Source: Butyricimonas virosa
Lineage (GTDB): Bacteria > Bacteroidota > Bacteroidia > Bacteroidales > Marinifilaceae
Direction of reading: 5' to 3'
NCBI RefSeq assembly: GCF_025148635.1
Contig: NZ_CP102269.1
Location: forward strand, 1,550,001-1,614,000
DNA: 64,000 nt
The position numbers were made by a program, and so were the translations under genes. Below, piece after piece: positions 55,267 through 63,363 of the stretch (position 1 is the stretch's first letter; every line of letters starts with the position of its first letter). The notes below the pieces were generated by a model. That model was not told the origin of the DNA, did not search any database, and saw only the letters and a program-made list of their open reading frames with translations.

Positions 55267-55586
55267 AACGTAATCTGTTAAAGAAAGAAGAGGATAATGA
55301 TCCGATTAGTGCGGTGTCGAATCTTTTTGATGTGGCGATGGTATTTGCCGTGGCTCTGATGGTGGCATTGGTGACAAGGTATAATATGACAGAGATGCTC
55401 TCGACAGAGGATTTCACGGTGGTGAAGAATCCGGGAAAGGAGAACATGGAGATCATTACTAAGGAAGGCGAAAAGATCAATCGGTACACTCCTTCCGAAG
55501 ATCAGAACCAGTCGGGGAAACGAGGGAAGAAGGTGGGGATTGCATATGAACTTGAAAATGGTGAAATTATTTATGTTCCGGAATAG
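55263..55586 (+). CDS. DUF2149 protein (HmuV-like, ExbD-like role)
   Basis: 107 residues: a short cytoplasmic N-terminus (DNDPISAVSNLFDVAMVFAVAL), a single membrane helix, and a periplasmic tail with TKEGEKINRYTPSED. The DUF2149 pattern, one helix with an Asp near its start (D25), resembles ExbD/TolR/MotB partners of ExbB-type proteins. Overlaps the ExbB-like gene by ATGA and ends the operon. Confidence 0.8.
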   Translation: MKRNLLKKEEDNDPISAVSNLFDVAMVFAVALMVALVTRYNMTEMLSTEDFTVVKNPGKENMEIITKEGEKINRYTPSEDQNQSGKRGKKVGIAYELENGEIIYVPE

Positions 55587-55677
55587 AAAGAATTATTAGT
55601 TGAGAATGTAATTTAAATTGTGTCAGTAAGAAAATAGAATATTAGTTCTATTGATATAGTTTAATTTATATTCTCTC

Positions 55678-56295
55678 CTAATTCTTCATTACCTCATGGA
55701 AGAAATCAGCCATTTCGCTATAAGTGTGTTCACGTCCTTCTTTCAATTTGGATAATAAAGATTTCTCTGAATTATCGATCGCTTTGTCGAAATTTCCTCC
55801 GTTTGCAAGCAAAAAATGGTGTAATCCTTTACATTTTCTGCTTAAAAAATCTTCAGTTTTCTCATAATTACAGATTCTCTCCAATTCTTTTGTCAATTCA
55901 TTAGAGTTATTGAATGGTTGAGTTGTATATTTGAAATGAAACAAAAACCATATTTCCAAGCAACGTTCGTTTTCAAAAAAACGCACTAAACTTTCTGTAC
56001 CTTGTCGCTTTCTTGTAATCGTTTTTTGATGATATTTTGTTTTCAGCCTTAAATAATTCTCTCGATTTCGTCCTTCTTTTTTGTTATCCATGTCAATCAA
56101 ACAAAATATCATATTATATCCATCATCAATGCATTGTTCTATCCGACGTTCCAATTCAAGCATGCTGGTTGCATGATTCGGAATCATCGGTTTCACTTGT
56201 GCATGAATAATTCCTTCTAATGATTTTAAGTAATATTTTTCAGTAGGTCCTTCACCGATAACGGCTATTGTTGTTCTTATTGCTCGTGTTCTCAT
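55678..56295 (-). CDS. RloB-domain protein (AbiLii/RloB-like)
   Basis: 205 residues. VIGEGPTEKYYLKSLE (N-terminal Toprim-like glutamate region) and MIFCLIDMDNKKEG (acidic D-x-D strand) are RloB family marks, with FLFHFKYTTQPF in the C-terminal half. RloB proteins are predicted nucleases paired with an ATPase in abortive-infection (AbiL) or RloAB defence modules. It lies 11 bases after the ATPase gene on the same strand. Confidence 0.82.
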   Translation of the reverse strand: MRTRAIRTTIAVIGEGPTEKYYLKSLEGIIHAQVKPMIPNHATSMLELERRIEQCIDDGYNMIFCLIDMDNKKEGRNRENYLRLKTKYHQKTITRKRQGTESLVRFFENERCLEIWFLFHFKYTTQPFNNSNELTKELERICNYEKTEDFLSRKCKGLHHFLLANGGNFDKAIDNSEKSLLSKLKEGREHTYSEMADFFHEVMKN

Positions 56296-56306
56296 ATTTA
56301 ACTACT

Positions 56307-57494
56307 TTAAAAGATAGAACCTAATTCTGGTTTAGCACCAAGTTTTCCTGTTTTATATGCTTTGTAAAGGGATAAATTTTTATGTAACCCAAATTCAGAA
56401 GCACAATAAAGTTCAGTAGAAGCATCTTCCTTCGATTTCTCGGTAAACCAGACCATATCTCGGCGTATAAATTCTTCATCCAACAGTTGTTGATCTTGCG
56501 TCGTGAACAATATCTGCGAGTTCGTTGTGTTCATCATGAATGTTGTTAGGAAATGTAGTAAAAGATCATAGTGTAGATTGCTTTCTATTTCATCAAAACA
56601 GTATATATGGTCTTCTCGTAACATATTAAACATACATTCTTGTAATTGAAAATAGCGTAAGGTCCCTAATGATTGGTCTATGGAAGATAAGGTAAAATCA
56701 GCTCCACCTATCGTATGGTGAGTGAAAAATACATCTTTACCATTTTGCATTCTCGCTTCATTGTCAATACTTATATTAGAAATATTGAAATCAGCTTTTT
56801 GCATGGCTGATATAAAATAATCCTTTTTTTCTTTGTCATTAATTAGTTGTTGTGCGATGTCCAAAAGAGTATTTCCTTTCATTCCATGCACATAACGGAC
56901 AATCCAATTATAAGTGTCACGGAAAATCTTTGCGTCTTCACTCAAGGATATTTTTGCAAAAGTTGATAATACCGTGTGATTATTCAGCGTATTATCTATG
57001 ATTGTTTTTTTACTTTTTAAATGTAAACCGACTGTTCGACCAAATTCAATATCTGGTACGACATCTTCATGAACAAATTTTCGATTATAGAATAGAGACA
57101 ATACTCCATTGGGAGCATACTCCATTTTTTCAGAAATAATGTGATGATTGTTATATTCCAATGAATAATCATATCGCACTTGCTCGATGAAAAAAGAGAC
57201 GGACAAACGAGTATTTTTATCTTTATCCAATGCAAATGGATGAAAAGGTATTGCTTGTAATTTATGGGTACAAGGAAGTACTAACATTCGCCATATTGTT
57301 TCATAAGCATAGAGAATGTTACTTTTTCCAGAAGCATTAGCCCCGTAGAGTATAAGCATACGATTTAGCCGTACCGTAGATTTTACTTCGATAGTTAACA
57401 GTTCACGAGAAGTATTATCTTTGGTGGCTTCAAAAGATAATACTTGTTTTTTTCGTATTGACATGAAATTTTCTATGCTAAGTTCTCGAATCAT
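56307..57494 (-). CDS. AAA-family ATPase of a two-gene defence module (AbiLi/RloA-like)
   Basis: 395 residues of ABC/SMC-like ATPase. Walker A is GANASGKS at 51-58, ahead of a long helical/beta middle. Walker B is IYCFDEIESNLHYDLL, and the switch region follows (NSQILFTTQDQQLL). The start IRELSIENFMSIR is typical of OLD/RloA-like proteins. With RloB downstream it forms an AbiL/RloAB-type pair thought to give phage defence. A TATATTTG box on the minus strand at 57526-57533 is the probable promoter. Confidence 0.85.
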   Translation of the reverse strand: MIRELSIENFMSIRKKQVLSFEATKDNTSRELLTIEVKSTVRLNRMLILYGANASGKSNILYAYETIWRMLVLPCTHKLQAIPFHPFALDKDKNTRLSVSFFIEQVRYDYSLEYNNHHIISEKMEYAPNGVLSLFYNRKFVHEDVVPDIEFGRTVGLHLKSKKTIIDNTLNNHTVLSTFAKISLSEDAKIFRDTYNWIVRYVHGMKGNTLLDIAQQLINDKEKKDYFISAMQKADFNISNISIDNEARMQNGKDVFFTHHTIGGADFTLSSIDQSLGTLRYFQLQECMFNMLREDHIYCFDEIESNLHYDLLLHFLTTFMMNTTNSQILFTTQDQQLLDEEFIRRDMVWFTEKSKEDASTELYCASEFGLHKNLSLYKAYKTGKLGAKPELGSIF

Positions 57495-57525
57495 ACTTTA
57501 ATCTGTTTGTTTCGTAATATTTCTA

Positions 57526-57533
57526 CAAATATA
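57526..57533 (-). promoter_or_regulatory. -7 box (TATATTTG) for the ATPase-RloB pair
   Basis: Minus-strand TATATTTG, 32 bases upstream of the ATPase start. No clear -33 box. Confidence 0.45.
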
Positions 57534-57638
57534 GCGATTCATCAGCATAAAACGAGTTTGTTTAGAATGTTATTTCACTTTTTTATTTTTTGATACCCTA
57601 TTATTACGTGATTAATCCCATTGTTTCGGAATAAAAAC

Positions 57639-57646
57639 TATATTTG
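57639..57646 (+). promoter_or_regulatory. -7 box (TATATTTG) for the symporter gene
   Basis: TATATTTG ends 19 bases before the GTG start. The nearest ATTG is 15 bases upstream, shorter than the usual spacing. Confidence 0.45.
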
Positions 57647-57664
57647 TCGTGGAATTAAAAGAAA

Positions 57665-59140
57665 GTGCCTGTGTCCACGAGTTTAGTTTTAACGGTTTTG
57701 CTGGCTTATTTTTTATTGTTGATCTTGGTTGGCTTTGTGACAACCAGGAAAGTCAATAGTGAGATGTTTTTTACAGCGAACCGGAATTCCCCTTGGTATT
57801 TGGTGGCTTTTGGGATGATCGGTACAACACTTTCCGGGGTGACTTTTATCTCTATTCCCGGGGAAGTCGGTAATACGCATTGGACTTATTTGACCTTGGT
57901 TTTCGGTAATTGCGTGGGGTATATCGTGATTGCACTCGTGCTTTTACCTTTGTTTTACAGGCAAAACCTAGTTTCTATTTATTCTTGGTTGGGAACTCGT
58001 TTCGGGGAGAAGGCTCGGTTGACGGGTTCTTTCTTTTTTATCTTGTCGCAATTGGTGGGGGCGTCTTTCCGGTTATTCTTGGTCGTCGGTGTGTTACAAC
58101 TGGCTTTCTTTGATGCCATTGGTGTGCCTTTCTGGTTGACCGTGTTTATCACGATTGTTTTCGTGTGGATTTATACCGTGCGGGGCGGAATCAAGACGAT
58201 CGTTTGGACCGATACGTTACAAACCGTGTTTATTCTGATCTCTGTCGGGCTGACAATCGTGGTGGTAAATAAGGCTCTGGATTTCAATTTTTTTTCGGCT
58301 ATTGCGGCTATAAAAGAGAGTCCTCTTTCGAGGGTGTTTGACTTTGACTGGCGGTCGGGACAGAATACGGTGAAACAGTTTTTGGCAGGCGTGGCGATCA
58401 CGGTTTGCCTGAATGGCTTGGATCAGAATATGATGCAGAAAAATTTGACTTGTCGTTCCTTGCGGGATTGTAAGACAAATATGTTTTCGTTTTCTTTTTT
58501 ATTCTTGGTGACGAACGTGTTGTTCCTGATGCTGGGGGCTTTGCTTTATATATATGCCGAAAGAGAAGGTGTCGTGTTGCCCGGTAAGTCTGATGACGTG
58601 TTTCCCTTCCTTTCCTTGAATTATTTCGGAGCTACGGCCGGTTTGTTCTTCCTGTTGGGAATAACTGCTGCGGCCTATTCTTCGGTTGATTCGTCATTAA
58701 CTGCTTTGACGACCTCTTTCTGTATTGATTTTCTGAAAATAGATCCGGGAAATAAGGAGGAGAAGAAAAAGCGAATCGGGGTGCATATCATGTTTTCGTT
58801 ACTGATGATTTTCGTGGTTGTGCTCTTCCGGGAACTGAATAATTCGAGTGTAATATCGTCTCTTTTTAAAGCGGTAGGTTATACGTATGGGCCTCTCTTG
58901 GGGCTTTTCACGTTTGGTTTGACTACAAAGTATCAGGTACGGGAAAAGTATCTGCCTTGGGTATGTTTGCTTTCACCGGTGGTTTCTTACGTGGTCAATT
59001 GTTACTCGGAACAACTTCTTTTCGGGTATAAATTCGGTTTCGAGATACTCCTACTTAATGGATTCCTTTGTTATCTTGGGTTGTTATTTATCCGGGCCAA
59101 GCGTCATAAATTAGTCCCGGTGAATACTCTCAAGGTGTAA
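57665..59140 (+). CDS. Sodium:solute symporter (SSS family)
   Basis: 491 residues with about 13 hydrophobic helices. Family motifs: FGMIGTTLSGVTFISIPGEVG (sodium/substrate site in helix 1-2), GGIKTIVWTDTLQTVF, and SSVDSSLTALTTSFCIDFL (helix 8 sodium site). It starts at GTG (57665), with a second GTG at 57671 that would give the more usual MSTSLVL start. The substrate is unknown. The last ~36 bases overlap, on the opposite strand, the C-terminal codons of a decayed gene. Confidence 0.88.
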   Translation: MPVSTSLVLTVLLAYFLLLILVGFVTTRKVNSEMFFTANRNSPWYLVAFGMIGTTLSGVTFISIPGEVGNTHWTYLTLVFGNCVGYIVIALVLLPLFYRQNLVSIYSWLGTRFGEKARLTGSFFFILSQLVGASFRLFLVVGVLQLAFFDAIGVPFWLTVFITIVFVWIYTVRGGIKTIVWTDTLQTVFILISVGLTIVVVNKALDFNFFSAIAAIKESPLSRVFDFDWRSGQNTVKQFLAGVAITVCLNGLDQNMMQKNLTCRSLRDCKTNMFSFSFLFLVTNVLFLMLGALLYIYAEREGVVLPGKSDDVFPFLSLNYFGATAGLFFLLGITAAAYSSVDSSLTALTTSFCIDFLKIDPGNKEEKKKRIGVHIMFSLLMIFVVVLFRELNNSSVISSLFKAVGYTYGPLLGLFTFGLTTKYQVREKYLPWVCLLSPVVSYVVNCYSEQLLFGYKFGFEILLLNGFLCYLGLLFIRAKRHKLVPVNTLKV

Positions 59141-59260
59141 CCGATACCGAAACTGATAGCTGCCATTTCAAGGAATCGTCTTTTAAAATTTTCGCTTTTC
59201 ACGATGGCGTCATAATGGTTGAAGATTGCAATGATGTAGGCGATTCCGGTATGGATAGAT
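59104..59260 (-). pseudogene. Remnant of a VIT1/CCC1-type (rubrerythrin-VIT) transporter C-terminus
   Basis: On the minus strand an open frame reads IHTGIAYIIAIFNHY, then VKSENFKRRFLEMAAISFG and IGYTLRVFTGTNL before a TGA at 59104-59106. The FKRRFLEMA-IS-G pattern and the membrane-helix composition match, from memory, the end of VIT1/CCC1 family iron/manganese transporters. There is no start and most of the gene is missing, so it is a fragment. Family assignment is tentative; the coding character looks real. Confidence 0.45.
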
Positions 59261-59276
59261 GCTTTTATGGCATTAT

Positions 59277-59307
59277 TTTGTACAGAAAAACGTGTGTAAT
59301 ATGTTTT
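59277..59307 (+). promoter_or_regulatory. Possible promoter of the AbiEi-like gene
   Basis: TTTG at 59277-59280, 19 bases, TATGTTTT at 59300-59307 (one base off consensus). A second box-like sequence, TATCTTTA, at 59325-59332 is only four bases from the ATG. Confidence 0.4.
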
Positions 59308-59336
59308 TGTGTTCGAAAAATAGCTATCTTTACATT

Positions 59337-59963
59337 ATGAATAATCCATTACGACGATTAGGGAATATACCTGTAACGGTTTCTGCATTGGAATCTCTTT
59401 TCCCTCATATCAAGAGAGGAAATCAAAAAGTCAGGTTACTTGAGCGAGATAAGCAAATCATTCGTCTCAAAAGAGGGCTTTACGTGTGCAATCCGGAGAT
59501 AACAGGTAAGATTTTATCAACAGAATTGATTGCCAATCATCTTTATGCACCTTCGTATGTTTCTATGTCATCGGCCCTGCGTTATTACGGCTTGATACCG
59601 GAAACGGTGTACACGAAGCAATCAATGACACTGAAACATTCTAGGGATTTTGATACACCTTTGGGGAGGTTTGAATATACGAATATCTCAAGAGAGGCGT
59701 TTCCAGTAGGCTTGACTAGTATGAAAAAAGAAGATTGTGCTTTTGTAATGGCAACTCCCGAAAAGGCATTGTGTGATTTGATAGCAAACTCACCCAAAGT
59801 AAATCTCCGTTATCTGAAGGATGCTGAAATTTATTTGGAAGAGGATATTCGGATGGAACTGGAGGAATTCAAACAGATGAACGCTGAAATATTTGAGGAA
59901 TATATGAAGGTCGGTAAAAAGGCCGAGTCGATACGAACATTGCTAAAATTGATGAGGAAATGA
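59337..59963 (+). CDS. AbiEi-like antitoxin-domain protein without its toxin partner
   Basis: 208 residues from the ATG at 59337 (frame open from 59259, but the upstream part lacks family similarity). An N-terminal winged helix (IPVTVSALESLF, RLKRGLYVCNP) precedes the AbiEi core (STELIANHLYAPSYVSMSSALRYYGLIPE, ATPEKALCDLI). AbiEi normally represses and neutralises the nucleotidyltransferase toxin AbiEii encoded downstream in overlapping frame. Here an ATG overlaps its stop (ATGA) but the following frame ends after 13 codons, so it is an orphan. Confidence 0.85.
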   Translation: MNNPLRRLGNIPVTVSALESLFPHIKRGNQKVRLLERDKQIIRLKRGLYVCNPEITGKILSTELIANHLYAPSYVSMSSALRYYGLIPETVYTKQSMTLKHSRDFDTPLGRFEYTNISREAFPVGLTSMKKEDCAFVMATPEKALCDLIANSPKVNLRYLKDAEIYLEEDIRMELEEFKQMNAEIFEEYMKVGKKAESIRTLLKLMRK

Positions 59964-60067
59964 AAATAGAAAACAGCTATTCATTTTTGACTTCTCTCTA
60001 GGACTCCCGCTAGGATTAATGGATTTTATGAATTTTCAGAACCGTGGGTTATGGTTTTATAAATGAA

Positions 60068-60105
60068 AGACCGTGTCAAAAAATGTTTGAGACGGTCTCG
60101 TTTTT
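60068..60105 (+). terminator. Rho-independent terminator
   Basis: AGACCGTGTCAAA pairs with TTTGAGACGGTCT (one mismatch), followed by CGTTTTT. It lies between the AbiEi-like gene and the convergent pirin gene. Confidence 0.8.
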
Positions 60106-60116
60106 ATTGAATTTAT

Positions 60117-60836
60117 TTATTGATGTGGTGGAACTTCAATCAGTAATACCCGTGATTTTTCGGTCGCCTTGAATTCGACTTCATCGGTATCATATACTCC
60201 TACTCCATCACGGCGTTTCAAGGTTAGGTCCTTTAGCTCGATACTTCCTTCAATAATAAAGATATACACGCCTAGGCTCTCCTTTGATTTCATCTTGTAG
60301 AGTTGTAAAGAATCCTTGTCCAAGTCGGCAATCGAGAACCAAGCTTGTTGATAAATCCATAATCCTTTACCATTACAGGGATAAGGAGATACGATTTCAC
60401 AAATTTCGTTCTTGCGAATCAGATCGGAAATCACGGCGTTTTCGTACCGTGGCGCTACGTTTTGCTTGTTCGGGAATACCCAGATTTGCAGAAATTCGGT
60501 AGGCCGATCGTCATTCCGGTTGTACTCGCTGTGCATGATTCCGGTTCCGGCACTCATGACTTGAATCTCACCTTCTTTGATCGTGTCCTTGTGTTTCAAA
60601 CTGTCTTGATGTTCCAAATCGCCTTTCAAGGGAATGGAGATCACCTCCATGTTTTTGTGGGGATGAAGGTCAAAACCCGTTCCTCCTTCTATCCAGTCGT
60701 CATTAAGTACGCGCAATGCCCCGAAATGAATTCGTTGTGGATTGTAGTAATCTGCGAAACTAAAGGTGTGGTGGGTTTTTAACCATCCGTGGTCGAAGAA
60801 ACCGCGACTCTCGGCTTTATGTAGTATTGTTTTCAT
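60117..60836 (-). CDS. Pirin-family cupin protein
   Basis: 239 residues of bicupin. The N-terminal metal site is intact: H58, H60, H102 and E104 (LHPHKNMEV, GIMHSEYN), the pirin His-His-His-Glu set. The C-terminal cupin is degenerate, as usual. Some pirins have quercetin 2,3-dioxygenase activity and others bind partner proteins, so the role here cannot be fixed. Confidence 0.92.
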   Translation of the reverse strand: MKTILHKAESRGFFDHGWLKTHHTFSFADYYNPQRIHFGALRVLNDDWIEGGTGFDLHPHKNMEVISIPLKGDLEHQDSLKHKDTIKEGEIQVMSAGTGIMHSEYNRNDDRPTEFLQIWVFPNKQNVAPRYENAVISDLIRKNEICEIVSPYPCNGKGLWIYQQAWFSIADLDKDSLQLYKMKSKESLGVYIFIIEGSIELKDLTLKRRDGVGVYDTDEVEFKATEKSRVLLIEVPPHQ

Positions 60837-61310
60837 AGTCTTTTTTATTTTGTGTGCATAATTATTATATACGGAAAAATGATATAAAGGTTATAAACGG
60901 GATCTTTCAATTTTTTGTTTACCAAAAAGACATATTATTCTATTGTAAAGTGATCGGTAAAAGGCTATAAGAAGTTATTTACGCTTACAATTTGCGAGGT
61001 AATATAAAATATATATAAGTTTTGTTTGCTTTTTGTTTTAAAAATAAATATTTTTGTGTGTCTAAAATCGAAGGATTATTGATAAATTCTAATTTTTTAT
61101 TTCTCCAAAATTCATATTTCATTTAAAATTCGATTATTCAGTTAGTTATTTATTTGTACTTTCTGTTCTCAGGCTTAACATATCGCTAAAAATACGATAT
61201 CATTAAACGTTGGTTTAATGATATAAAAACAGAATGATTATCTATGATTTCATGTCTGTTTTGCGGCTTGTTTGTTCTAAATGTTTCGCATCTTTCAAAA
61301 TAGTTATCAT
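60837..61310. other. Very A/T-rich 470-base gap with a perfect palindrome
   Basis: No gene, tRNA or repeat other than the palindrome at 61197-61224 was recognised. Composition is notably more A/T-rich than the flanks, as in recombined or horizontally acquired junctions. Confidence 0.5.
61197..61224. repeat. Perfect 12-bp palindrome upstream of the second fimbrial fragment
   Basis: ATATCATTAAAC, GTTG, GTTTAATGATAT. It could be a regulator or recombinase site, or a terminator. Its GTTTAATGATA half resembles 31451-31461, next to the right repeat of the invertible element. Confidence 0.7.
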
Positions 61311-61520
61311 ATGAGTATCGTGTTGTTAAAAATATGGCAATCAGAGAATAAATCGATCTATTATGAACTGTCCAAGAAATATAATGTTCCTGTAAAACAT
61401 GTCTACAAGCTGGTACATGGCAAAAAGGTCAAGTTGAAAATGAATTCTTATTTGGTGTTGTTAGAGCTGAGAAACAGAAATATAATTCGAAGTTTTGCAT
61501 TAACCAGTCAATTTAAATGA
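61311..61520 (+). CDS. Small hypothetical protein with helix-turn-helix-like segment
   Basis: 69 residues from the ATG at 61311 (frame open from 61281). IYYELSKKYNVPVKHVYKLVHGKK has the spacing of a helix-turn-helix with a basic recognition region. I recognise no family. The stop overlaps the next start by ATGA, so the two are translationally coupled. It may be the remnant of a longer regulator or a genuine small DNA-binding protein. Confidence 0.45.
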   Translation: MSIVLLKIWQSENKSIYYELSKKYNVPVKHVYKLVHGKKVKLKMNSYLVLLELRNRNIIRSFALTSQFK

Positions 61521-62215
61521 AACGTAGGAATGAAAAAAGAATGGATTGTTATTATAATAAAACGGTGGCTGGGGCAGAGAATTTCACGAATCAAGACAAT
61601 TACTATGCCCAACCGTATTGTGAAAATGCAAGTAATAATATCACGAGTGTGTTGAATGCAGAAAACACGTACACGACAACGTATTGTTTAGAAAACTGTA
61701 TGTATCGTCCGGCACAGAATAAAGCCTACGCCACGGGAATCGTGTTTAAGGCAAGTATTTCCATACCGGAAGAGAGAACTTTTGATGAAGAAGGGCATAC
61801 GGTAGATCCTTACGGGCAAAGTACGATCTATTATTTTAACTATAATTTTTATACCTCGTTGAAAGCCGTGCATGATATCGGTAAGGCGAATGTCCCAACA
61901 GATGGTTCTTCATTAAATCCTGAAGACCAGAAAAAATACAATATCAAGGTATTTAACAAGAGTGAAGAAGGTAGTTTCCACTGTTATTACAACTATTTTA
62001 TTCGCCACGTGGATAATCATTCGGCAATGATGGGAGTGATGGAATTTGGTATCGTGCGTAATAATATTTACCGGATATTGATCACGAATGTGAATGATCT
62101 GGGAACGGGAATCCCTGACGTGGATCCGGGAGATATTGAATCCGATGCTTACCTAAGTGTTGATTTCTCTGTTTTACCTTGGAATATCCGTTACCAAGAA
62201 GGTGAGTTGGAATAG
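61517..62215 (+). pseudogene. 5'-truncated Mfa1-family major fimbrial subunit
   Basis: 232 residues matching only the C-terminal two thirds of Mfa1/FimA-like subunits: TYCLENCMYRPAQNKAYATG, CYYNYFIRHVDNHSAMMGVMEFGIVRNNIYRI, and the end strand VDFSVLPWNIRYQEGELE. There is no signal peptide or lipobox; the N-terminus is a short charged stretch (MKRRNEKRMDCYY). Without export the product could not be assembled, so I treat it as a gene fragment joined to the upstream small gene. The downstream FimB/Mfa2 gene is intact. Confidence 0.7.
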
Positions 62216-62243
62216 AATGATACAATAATTTTTAGCTGTAATA

Positions 62244-63188
62244 ATGATGAGTAAGATTGGCGTATGCTGGTTGGCAATATTTTCTTGTCTTTGCTTTGCT
62301 TGTTCATGGGTAGATGACGATCTCTCCGATTGTCCTTCGGGTTTTTGGTTAAAATTGTCTTATAAATATAACATGTTAAACGTGGATGCGGCTTTTACCC
62401 AATTAAAAAATGCGTCAATATTCATATTCGATGAGACCGGAAATTATATTGAAACCCAGCATATCGACAGTCTTACTCTTCATCAAAATAATTGTCAGGT
62501 GAGGTTGGAATCCTTATCCCCAGGCAAATATAATTTTTTAGTTTGGTCCGGGTTGACGGATTCTTGTTACGAATGTTCTGCCTCGGGGGTAAGATTGTTA
62601 TGTGATACTTCGGGAACGTCATCCAAACAATTACCCGCTTTGTTTAATGGCCGTTTGGAAGGAGTGGTGGTTTCGGAAGAGTACACGGTTTGTGAAGTCC
62701 CGTTGATAAAATTAACCCATCGTTTCACGTGTGTTTTGCAAGGCCAGAACCCGACACCATTTGCAGATGATGAATTTCTGTTGGAGATCAGGGCATTTAA
62801 TGGGATGATTGACCATCGAAGCCAGCCGCTTGATTCGGTTGAAACGTGTTACTTGCCTTTTTTTCAGACGGTAGCCGACTTGTCTGGGGTGCAGGTCGTG
62901 CATTCGGAATTAAATACATTACGTCTGCTTGAAAATGATGATACCCGTTTGATTTTAACTCATCGTTCTACGGGGCAACGCATATTGGATATCCCTCTCA
63001 CGAAATATTTGCTCCTCTCTCGTGAGACTTACTCGGGAATGCCCCCGCAGGAATACTTGGATAGGCAGGATCAATATACTTTAATATTCTTTTTAGATGC
63101 CACGGAAGATAAATTAAAACCTTATATCTGTCCCCTGATGAAAATAAATGACTGGATGGTACGATTGTACTTTCCTGAAAATGGTTGA
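62244..63188 (+). CDS. FimB/Mfa2-family fimbrial anchor lipoprotein
   Basis: 314 residues with a lipoprotein signal (IFSCLCFACSWVDDDLSDC). The FimB/Mfa2 pattern follows: ASIFIFDETGNYI, SPGKYNFLVWSGLTD, then LIKLTHRFTCVLQ and the late YTLIFFLDATEDK. It would anchor and terminate an Mfa1-type fimbria, but its partner subunit upstream is truncated and no other structural gene lies in the window. An IS3-family element lies ~170 bases downstream. Confidence 0.85.
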   Translation: MMSKIGVCWLAIFSCLCFACSWVDDDLSDCPSGFWLKLSYKYNMLNVDAAFTQLKNASIFIFDETGNYIETQHIDSLTLHQNNCQVRLESLSPGKYNFLVWSGLTDSCYECSASGVRLLCDTSGTSSKQLPALFNGRLEGVVVSEEYTVCEVPLIKLTHRFTCVLQGQNPTPFADDEFLLEIRAFNGMIDHRSQPLDSVETCYLPFFQTVADLSGVQVVHSELNTLRLLENDDTRLILTHRSTGQRILDIPLTKYLLLSRETYSGMPPQEYLDRQDQYTLIFFLDATEDKLKPYICPLMKINDWMVRLYFPENG

Positions 63189-63294
63189 CTCGGATTAAAC
63201 AAAAATTTTAACAAACACCCTAACAATGTATCAAAGATACGACATATAAATAAAACACCCTATAAATTCGGGTACTAAATTTTCCTAATATCTT

Positions 63295-63328
63295 CGGTTG
63301 GCTGCCTTCCACGGGCATGAGCCAACCG
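63295..63328. terminator. Hairpin near the 3' end of the IS3-type transposase
   Basis: CGGTTGGCT pairs with AGCCAACCG (9 bp, 16-base loop) just past the transposase stop. It may protect the element from read-through. Confidence 0.5.
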
Positions 63329-63363
63329 TTCGCGTAGCGAAAAACCGGGAATTCCTTCCTGGA

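Noticed and set aside
57620..57646. Full promoter ATTG-N15-TATATTTG for the symporter
   Set aside because: The 15-base spacing is outside the 19-21 range seen for the well-supported promoters in this window, so only the -7 box is listed.
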